Assembly: GCA_030141605.1 (NCBI GenBank)
Contig: JAQGDQ010000093.1
Span: 248,001-312,000, forward strand
DNA: 64,000 nt
Source: Tubiluchus corallicola
Lineage: Eukaryota > Priapulida > Priapulimorpha > Priapulimorphida > Tubiluchidae
Reading direction: 5' to 3'
Below the pieces are notes generated by a model. It did no database searches and was not told the origin of the DNA. It saw only the letters and a program-made list of their open reading frames with translations. This document shows, piece after piece, positions 58,301 through 64,000 of the stretch (positions are counted from its first letter, which is position 1; each line of letters opens with the position of its first letter). The position numbers and the translations under genes are program-made.

Positions 58301-61300
58301 TCCTTCATAGACTGAATACTTCATAGACGGAAATTGAAATACTAATGTTATTTTTATATATGTGTGCTTGCACGGCAAAATCATCCATAAGTCGGCAATT
58401 AACGTTTTCTAGTTATTCACAAATATCATGAACCTCCATTTCATGATGATCATTTTGATACCAAGCTCACCACTCTATGTTATTTCTAAGCTGAGATAAT
58501 CCACGTTGAAGTTGAGGTGCAGGCTACGCAGTGAAAAACGTAATTTTGAGAAAATCTCTGTTGAAGTTAGCCATTGTTTTTTATCGTATCTCTACAAAAC
58601 ACTTAGTAACTACACAAGTGTTCGTTGCTATGGACTTTGCAAGTACACATTGAAGTTATGTTTAAATTCAGTAGATAATGGTCATACATCACCTTTCTGT
58701 TAGAGCGGGGTGCCTTCCATTCTAATTTCTTGTTAGACATGGTCCTAGGATTGTAAGTGTCGTCATCGCATTCAGAGTCAACGTCCTTCCCTGGACGGAG
58801 CTACAACATTCAAGCAAGTAATTTTAAACACAAGAAGAAGTAAATTTCACAAACAACTCAAAAAACGTCTCGCTATTTGCTAATTACTGCAATTAATTTA
58901 AGAAGTACCACAGCCAGTGTTCACACAGTTGCTAAGGCAACAGCCTTGAGCGTGCATTACGTGTACAACGTGTCGCAAGAATGGCAAACTCACCAATGCA
59001 TTGTTCTCCGAAAACCCCACCACGTCCACATCTCTCTGCTCCGGGTCACTGTGCCGTGATCTCAGGTCATCTTGAGAACCCTCAAACTCGGTTGTGGCAA
59101 AAACGGCCGGCCGCAAGGACTCGCGATGCCTGCCTTCCGGTTTAGATTTCTTGGCCGGTTTTAAGGGCGTCATCCCCTGCAGAAACAGGGAAACACTTCT
59201 TGTTAGAAAGATGCAGTACAAGTCTGAAGTCACTAACATTTACCTTGGCTGTGCATGCACGAAAGTAGCACATAACTGGAGCCCAATTATCACACTTTTC
59301 TAATCCAATACAGAATATTAGACATATTAAATTCATTGATTTGTTTACATAAAGAGTTGCCAACAGCTGGCCAATTAAACAACTGATTAAACAAAGGCAA
59401 CCGATCATCTTTTGCAGGGTGTATTAAGACACCATAGAAGATAGGCTAATGCCTGCAGGGTTTATATATCATAGCTTAAACAACAATTGCTTGTGGTGTA
59501 TTAGTAGCATTGCTATTTCAATAGCTTATGGGGTTATTGTTAATGAAATGTATTTGCATGGCGCTTATATCTAAAAAGCCTATCTATCTATGTGTCTTAT
59601 ATCTATCTAGATCCAAAAACCTTAATGTGTTATTTTAACGGAGAGTACATGCTTGTTATAACTGCTTGTGGTGTGTTATTACTACTGTTATTCACAATGT
59701 AATCTGGAAATTGATTGCATCTACATCTCGGAAATTTTTGACAACCTCCAAGAAAAATAAGAAAGGAAAACTTACCGGTCCATTCACACATTCAAAACTG
59801 CTGAAAATAACCATGAGGCACAAGTGCCTTATATGGAATATGAAAAAATGCAAAGTTCTTGATGAGAGTCACAAGAATAAAAATTTTCTGGGCCATAAAA
59901 ATCTGGAGCCCCTCACAATTGGCTACAGGCTAGTTAATCTATTGGTAGATGTAGATCTTGATCAGTTGATAATCTCCAAGTAATTTGGGATTCCTAGACA
60001 TCAGCCAGACATTATTAAAAATAGATAGACTGATAGACTGATAGATATGATAAAATTTTATTTATCTCTTGTAATACACACAAAAAACAATTACATAGCA
60101 AAATAAATTGTTAATATTAGAAAAGGGGTGGCAAAAAACCTAGAGGTCAGCAAATGAGCCACGTTTGCTGATACTGATGGAACAAAATTCCATGTTTACC
60201 AAAAAAAACTGCTGCAATAATGCTGTCTCAAAAAAGCACATCTTTGCTTAACATTAGGTCCTAATGGAAAGGGGTGGCAAAGGTGCACCTCCACACGCAA
60301 CAGTAAAATGAAACTTACGAAGCTTTTGCACTGACGAAGCCGGCATTTCTGGCGTATCTTGTTGGGACCGCCAAACTTACGCATGTCCTGAGTGAAGAGA
60401 AACCAAACAAAAAAATCAATAAAACACTTACATAAAATGCAGAAAAAGACACGCACAGTTTTTTAACACACTGCTAAGTGAACAGCAAACGTTTTAAAAA
60501 ATTGCAATTAAAAGTGTTTACAAAATGCGATCACAACCTCCAGTAGTTAAAAAGTACTAATGATCTTACAAAGCTTGTCACTACCAACTGTTTTGCTCAG
60601 TTTACTTATGGTATTACATTAAAATAGTAAGAAAAATGATGAAACTGACCACAACAACGACAACAATAACAACAATGGCAATAACGATAAGTAGGGGTGA
60701 GCACTGAACGTTCGAATTCGTTTCGAACGAGTTTTTTAGTTAGAATTCGATTCAAACCTAAAAATATAGATTCGAATAATTCAGCACTTAAAATGTTTGA
60801 AACAGCATGCAATTAGCACAATTTAGCTGTAAATTCTGCGCAAAATTCTTAACAAACTAATAGCAATTTTACTGCAGAATAAAATCAAATAATATGCATG
60901 ATCTTTGTAAGGCAACTTTTGCCAGTGGTAAAAAAAGTTGTTCGCAAATCTTTCAAACTCAATTTGAATTCAATTCTGATTCGAAACACTGAAATTCAAT
61001 TCGATTCGCGTTAAAAAGTCACAAATTCAATTCGATTTGAGTTTGCTTTCTGGTACAGAATTCTCACCCCCTAACAATAAGAATGGTCTATTCTAAAATC
61101 AACTGTAAAACCTACTTTTGAAAGCAATTTGAAAAGTTCTACTATTCTTCTTAATGCACCACAAACAGTTTTTTCGTCGATGTTAGCTCTTTATAATACA
61201 GAGCAAAAACAGAATTAAATTGAAATTATTATTGCCTAGGTCTGGGTTGCTACAGCATCACTCCTCTTAGTCTCTCTTTTTCTTCAAATGTGTGGCTTGC

Positions 61301-64000
61301 AAGTCAAAACCGTCCACAAGTCGGCTTAGTTAAAACTACGTTACGATGCTTCAAAGTAGAATGCACCAAGAATTTAGTCAAATGTCAATTTTTTGTCTTT
61401 CTTATAAAAACAATTGCTAAATATATTGGCCTTTATTATTCTAGCATCAAATTATCAAGAAAATGTTTAAAAAATACTAAAAATCTGATTTTATGACCCC
61501 ATACTCACTTTTCTGGCTAGAAACCGCAATTGGAAAAAACTCCTATTTTTAAACTCTGATACATATGTTGGACATTTATATTCTAGCATCAAGTTATCAA
61601 GAAAATGTTCAAAAAACTCCGATAGTAGCTCGTGGAAGCTTTCATTTTGCTTGGGTTTTTTTTGTTGCCAATAGCAGATCTTTGTCAGGAAGAGCGATCT
61701 ACTGGATTTAAACATAAGTTCAAGGTGCTCTTGTAAAGTCCATAGCAACCAACATTTGCGTGGTTGCTAAGTGTTTTGTAGAAACGTGACAAAAACAATG
61801 GCTAACTTTAACAGTAATTTTCTCAAGGTTATGTTTTTCACTGCATAGCCTGCACTTCAACTTCAACCTGGATTATCTCAGCTTAGAAATAACATAGAGT
61901 GATGAACTTGGTATTAAAATGATCCTCATGAAATGGAATTTAAGGATGTGGATAACTAGAAGAACTTAATTGCTGACTTATGAACGATTTTGCTATGCAA
62001 GCACATTGTCAAAATCACATTTGAAGTTGTTATTGAGTCACTTTGATATGCTTGAGTTTGAACGCACACAGAAAACTGTGGATAAGAACCAAACAGCTAC
62101 AATAAATCTTTGCATTTCACACAATGGAAAAGTATTTATTTTACTACAGAAACATGAGTAGAAAAACTGCTGCATTGAACATTTAGGAAAACTAGAATCC
62201 AAACCAGTCAGTAAAACCTGTTTCACAGCCAAAATTCATTTGTCGAACTTATATTATGCAACTTGCACAGGCTTCACAATAACCATTAATTTAAAATAGG
62301 GGAGGACCAGTATGTATGCAGTCACTGGACCATACAATTACACTGAAGGAAGTTATAGTAGAATTTAACAAGATTAGCACCTAGATGGCAGCACCTTAAT
62401 ACAATGTACAAATATCAGCTTCCACACGTTTTGTGCAGGGTTGCTTTCTTCAGGTTTGCCTTTTCAAATTTCTTGAGAAAAATGCTATTAAAGTTAGCCA
62501 TTGTTTTTTGTTGTGTCTATACAAAACACTTAGCAACCGTATGAAGGTGTGCTTGCTATGGATTTTACAAGAGCATATTGAAAGTACAGTTAAATCCAGC
62601 AGATGGCTCTTCCTGACGCAGATCTTGGCTTGTTAACAGAAAAAACCGGAAGCAAAATGGCTGCTTAAACAAGCTACAATCGGAATTAGAAAATACAAGT
62701 TTTTCACAATTGCAGTGCTAATTTCTAGACAGAAAAGTGGGTAAGGAGTTATAAAATTAGATTTGTAGTATTTTTTGACATTTTCAGAGGAACGAATGAA
62801 ATCCTTCGTTTTTTTCACAAAAAACGTCACTTAACTCAAATAAAAAATTATGGTCCATTTAATCAAAATACACGTAATTTACTTCACCTAACTCAAAAAT
62901 GCAATTTGTATTCTAAAAAAAGTTTCGTGCAACTCAAAAACAGTAATGTCTTCCGGGAAAATGCTGGTGTCTTACAAGTTGCGCCCCCGAATTATTTTCT
63001 CCGGGATTGATCTTTCCTGGAAACTCAATCGGAGACACGAAGATAACTGAATACCTAACGGAGAGTGTGTAAATAACTGAACAATTTGAACTGCAGTACG
63101 TAAGACATTGGTAGCCCCACTGTCATATTGTTTAGCAGTGTTGTGTACGTGTCGTTTTGTAACATAAAAAATCATGTTTCACTACATAATTTATTATTCT
63201 TTACGTAATTGTCATCAAATCTCGCCGTTTGTGTATAAAAGGATTGATTACTGCTTTCTATTTAGCTTGCCATCTGGAGGAGGGCTTTAGAGTTTCTATC
63301 GTGGTCGCCAAACTCAGTTTATTTCCTGTCTGATTGGATTTGAGTTATGCGGAGTTTACTGGAGTTCCTACTAAATATCATTTCAGGAAAAATAGCTTTG
63401 CAGAATTGTTAAAAATGCTTTTCCTTGGCCTCTCAACCACAGTAGAGCATCAACAGTACCATTAGTATCACGTGGAGGTATATTATTTGTTTGTGCTTAC
63501 CTCATTCTAAAAAAACTCGTAACTTCACCCCAAAGTAAACTTATTGAACTTTTGATTTTTTGATGTCCAATTATTATCGTTACCATACCTTGCAAAAGTC
63601 GCACGTTCCACAGTCGACTGTACGGTAGCATGCGGAACACTCGCCGCACGTTCGACTTGACTTCTTCTTCGCACGATCGTTGCTCATCTGCAGAGACCAG
63701 GAAAAACATGACATTAGTCGTTAAGGTTAATGAACATGCAAATTTATCAAAATATTTTTTGGCCCAATAAAAAGCACCAAAACCGACGTAAAAATTGACA
63801 AAGGCTGGACAACTGGGCTTTAGTCAACCGCATGCAAACCAGCGGCTAGGTAACCGTATTTACTCATGATTCAGAATAACAAAGAGGCTGACTGACTAGC
63901 TGAGACACTGGCTGCATAACTGAGTTGCATAATTGCCTTACCCTTGATCGTTTATCAGATTTGCGCTCGTCATACTGGTGCTGCTGCCAGTCACTTTCAC
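46195..64000 (-). CDS. CXXC1: CXXC-type zinc finger protein 1 (CFP1), N-terminus off the window
   Basis: Eleven exons join in phase to 485 codons plus TGA: 64000-63942 (partial), 63687-63589, 60387-60319, 59176-58994, 58800-58693, 57135-56951, 54442-54235, 53231-53121, 51908-51765, 48021-47869 and 46335-46195. CFP1 binds unmethylated CpG DNA and recruits the SET1/COMPASS H3K4 methyltransferase. The CXXC finger is complete: CGECSAC, CGTCDFC, KFGG and KCRLRQC supply eight zinc-ligand cysteines. Then come an acidic/basic linker, CLGPGC...KYCSDECG, a coiled coil (IRRRQLEARQRLGEMDIKQQ), CVTCGHEV...MRHMEKC, YESQTSFGSVYKTRIEG, CPEHSKEPK, CGCPL and the C-terminal WLKLDELLEEE and LMLHQTIAHDP. The PHD finger should lie beyond 64000. 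Introns are heavily loaded with transposons. Confidence 0.95.
46421..46825 (+). repeat. Dispersed repeat, inverted partner at 62014-62420
   Basis: The two copies share an open frame starting MAVKQVLLTG, but differences are spread over codon positions and change many residues, so it is treated as non-coding repeat. Both copies lie in CXXC1 introns. Confidence 0.65.
47157..47908 (-). repeat. 51-bp minisatellite made from a CXXC1 exon/donor junction (15 units)
   Basis: The consensus on the minus strand contains GGAGTTGGACATGGAGAGAG then TGTGACAG|GTAAGAGTTCAG. Unit 15, at the right, is the real exon end plus donor; fourteen further units fill the intron. Nine intronic units keep CAGGTAAG exactly. 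One unit has a 12-bp deletion and another a 2-bp deletion. Confidence 0.95.
47869..48021 (-). CDS. CXXC1: CXXC1 exon whose 3' end seeds a minisatellite
   Basis: It has 51 codons, IGQDEVCGCPLVSNVFDENG through AELDMERVRQ, with donor CAG|GTAAGA. The last 30 exonic bases plus the donor are the first unit of the 51-bp array that follows. Confidence 0.95.
49828..49905 (+). repeat. tRNA-like segment, possible SINE head
   Basis: An A-box-like TGGTTGAGTGG at 49832 and a B-box-like GGTTCGATACTC at 49884 are spaced as in a tRNA. The arms do not fold into a credible functional tRNA, so a tRNA-derived SINE is more likely. Confidence 0.35.
50037..50275 (+). repeat. 119-bp tandem duplication
   Basis: Two copies start GCCAGGTTCCAGTAATGC at 50037 and 50156 and differ at only a few positions. 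The array abuts the TTAA element that starts at 50277. Confidence 0.9.
50277..51754 (+). mobile_element. TTAA-flanked element containing a nested MITE
   Basis: The ends are TTAAAGGAAAGGGA and GCATTTCCTTTAA. The interior is homologous to 44114-45609. A CAGTAGGAGCCGC element is inserted at 50330-51316. The right end is only 11 bases from the CXXC1 exon at 51765. Confidence 0.75.
50330..51316 (+). mobile_element. CAGTAGGAGCCGCTTAATAG MITE nested in the TTAA element
   Basis: It has TA on both sides (50328-50329, 51317-51318) and inverted ends CAGTAGGAGCCGCTTAATAG and CTATTAAGGGGCACCTACTG. It is 987 bp. Confidence 0.8.
51765..51908 (-). CDS. CXXC1: CXXC1 exon with YESQTSFGS
   Basis: It has 48 codons, YESQTSFGSVYKTRIEGQSM through VLCPEHSKEPK, with donor GTAAAT. 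Confidence 0.95.
51981..52481 (+). mobile_element. CAGTTAACCTCGGATATAAG MITE (CXXC1 intron)
   Basis: CAGTTAACCTCGGATATAAG at the left pairs with TATACCCGAGGTTGACTG at the right, flanked by TA. The interior repeats TCCCTTATA and AGCGAGT-like motifs several times. Confidence 0.8.
52752..52800 (+). mobile_element. Left end of a CAGTCGAACCTCGTTATACC element
   Basis: The terminus CAGTCGAACCTCGTTATACC is typical in look of Tigger/pogo-like elements. No matching right end was found. Confidence 0.4.
53121..53231 (-). CDS. CXXC1: CXXC1 exon with CVTCGH segment
   Basis: It has 37 codons ending EVSARVAMRHMEKCFAK, acceptor ATTACAG and donor GTACGG. Confidence 0.92.
53484..54140 (+). mobile_element. CAGTAAGTCCTCGC-family MITE, copy in a CXXC1 intron
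   Basis: The left end CAGTTTTCTCCTCGCTGCGT and the interior match 26944-27556. The right terminus is missing after CGCTTAACATCG. Confidence 0.6.
54235..54442 (-). CDS. CXXC1: CXXC1 coiled-coil exon
   Basis: It encodes RIYEILPQRIQQWQSSPCIA through AMIASGQE. The donor GAG|GTGCGC departs from consensus at +3 to +5. Confidence 0.9.
54525..54947 (+). mobile_element. MITE with CTCGGTTTGC termini, copy 2
   Basis: It has the same layout as 2004-2340, ending GGCAAACCAAGACATGAGTG. It forms an inverted pair with copy 3. Confidence 0.55.
55479..55902 (-). mobile_element. MITE with CTCGGTTTGC termini, copy 3 (inverted)
   Basis: It starts GCTTGCCAGACCTCGCTTTT and ends GGCAAACCGAGACATGAGTG, the reverse orientation of copy 2. 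The pair could fold into a long hairpin within the intron transcript. Confidence 0.6.
56951..57135 (-). CDS. CXXC1: CXXC1 exon with CLGPGC...CSDECG zinc-binding segment
   Basis: It encodes NKSRTRGGGHVREWGSGGDE through KYCSDECGIKLAT and ends two bases into an Asn codon at donor GTATGC. Confidence 0.92.
57278..57345 (+). repeat. Second tRNA-like segment, possible SINE remnant
   Basis: GTGAGCGAGTGGTGTAGAT resembles a tRNA A box and GAGATTGAGACT a decayed B box. It is followed by the dispersed repeat at 57360. Confidence 0.3.
57360..57620 (+). repeat. Dispersed repeat shared with 19440-19700
   Basis: It contains GCCATTACATGACGTCATAT and AAACTTTCCATGCAAAT, as in the SPS intron 1 copy. Confidence 0.6.
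57906..58104 (+). mobile_element. Right half of a CAGTAGGCACCGCTTAATAG-family MITE
   Basis: It ends CCTATTAAGCGGTGCCTACTG. The left half is absent. Confidence 0.6.
58385..58678 (+). mobile_element. CCATAAGTCGGC MITE, truncated copy beside a CXXC1 donor
   Basis: It begins CCATAAGTCGGCAATTAACG and loses similarity about 14 bases from the donor at 58692. Confidence 0.6.
58693..58800 (-). CDS. CXXC1: CXXC1 linker exon
   Basis: It has 36 codons including ECDDDTYNPRTMSNKKLEWK, with donor GTGATG. A truncated MITE starts about 14 bases after the donor. Confidence 0.75.
58994..59176 (-). CDS. CXXC1: CXXC1 linker exon, less conserved
   Basis: It has 61 codons starting GMTPLKPAKKSKPEGRHRES, a basic then acidic linker. 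It is placed by phase and splice sites (acceptor CTGCAG, donor GTGAGT) rather than by family similarity. Confidence 0.75.
60319..60387 (-). CDS. CXXC1: CXXC1 exon with the KFGG motif
   Basis: It has 23 codons, DMRKFGGPNKIRQKCRLRQC then KSF, with donor GTAAGT. KFGG is the DNA-contacting signature of CXXC fingers. Confidence 0.93.
60692..61073 (-). mobile_element. hAT-like TAGGGGTGAGC MITE, copy 5
   Basis: It is in inverted orientation with target duplication ACGATAAG/ACAATAAG (one mismatch). It lies in a CXXC1 intron. Confidence 0.85.
61314..61984 (-). mobile_element. CCATAAGTCGGC MITE, full-length inverted copy
   Basis: Its outer ends are CCACAAGTCGGC and GCTGACTTATG. The interior is the reverse complement of the 38590-39195 copy. 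Confidence 0.65.
62014..62420 (-). repeat. Inverted copy of the 46421-46825 repeat
   Basis: Similarity runs to AGCTGATATTTGTACATTG at the right edge. Family type unknown. Confidence 0.65.
62470..62782 (+). mobile_element. CCATAAGTCGGC MITE, partial copy
   Basis: It contains AAAGTTAGCCATTGTTTTTT and ACAAAACACTTAGCAACCG as in the other copies. It is truncated at both ends and meets the next element at 62783. Confidence 0.55.
62783..63351 (-). mobile_element. CAGTAAACTCCGCATAAC MITE, copy 3 (CXXC1 intron)
   Basis: Its right edge TTGAGTTATGCGGAGTTTACT is the family terminus. The left edge is truncated. The adjacent intron sequence up to the exon at 63589 is the source of the copy at 44553-44800. 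Confidence 0.7.
63589..63687 (-). CDS. CXXC1: CXXC1 exon with first part of the CXXC finger
   Basis: It has 33 codons including RTCGECSACYRTVDCGTCDF, acceptor CTGCAG and donor GTATGG. Its final 18 bases plus donor recur inverted at 44553. Confidence 0.93.
63942..64000 (-). CDS. CXXC1: CXXC1 exon (partial, cut by window edge)
   Basis: It encodes SDWQQHQYDERKSDKRSR up to donor GTAAGG, in phase with the next exon. It should be the linker between the PHD and CXXC fingers. Confidence 0.7.

Noticed and set aside
59666-59983. 105-codon plus-strand frame in a CXXC1 intron
   Set aside because: The composition looks like AT-rich noise, with no recognisable domain or splice partners.
1-64000. Bacterial-type systems, CRISPR arrays, operons
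   Set aside because: All recognised genes are intron-split metazoan genes. Tandem repeats seen are minisatellites or transposon duplications without spacer structure.

Overview
This is an AT-rich animal genomic window: intron-split nuclear genes of metazoan families, GT-AG introns and very dense short DNA transposons. I cannot name the species. The Otu/OTUD4-type protein has signatures (residues PYKVAKSLDP, VPYESL) that I recall as closer to arthropod Otu than to vertebrate OTUD4, so an arthropod is one possibility, but this rests on one protein judged from memory.

I reconstructed five genes exon by exon, checking splice phase at every junction. From left to right: (1) a CKAP2-like mitotic microtubule-associated protein, minus strand, 2558-5540, two coding exons. 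(2) A UGA-containing selenophosphate synthetase (SEPHS2/SPS2 type), minus strand, 8779-20366, seven coding exons plus a probable 5' UTR exon ending at 22151. An in-frame TGA sits at codon 32, the catalytic Sec/Cys position. (3) An OTU-domain plus Tudor-like protein (OTUD4/Otu family), minus strand, 28503-30998, coding in one exon with a 5' UTR acceptor upstream. (4) Mitochondrial ribosomal protein L46 (MRPL46), plus strand, 34758-41285, six exons, head-to-head with the OTU gene. (5) CXXC1/CFP1, the CpG-binding subunit of the SET1 H3K4 methyltransferase complex, minus strand, 46195 to beyond 64000. Eleven exons are seen; the N-terminal PHD finger lies off the right edge.

The rest is mostly intron and intergenic DNA filled with MITE-like families, each recognised from several copies in this window: a hAT-like family with 8-bp target duplications (five copies), several families with TA-flanked CAGT termini (Tigger/pogo-like in look), TTAA-flanked elements, and nested combinations. 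No rRNA gene, CRISPR array or convincing tRNA gene was found.

Most unusual: the recoded TGA in the SPS gene without a SECIS that I can recognise nearby; a 51-bp minisatellite seeded from the last exon bases plus 5' splice site of a CXXC1 exon, giving an array of decoy donors; a triplicated 3' splice site at the last MRPL46 exon; and a transposon-like insertion downstream of CXXC1 carrying an inverted copy of a CXXC1 exon end, its donor and its intron.
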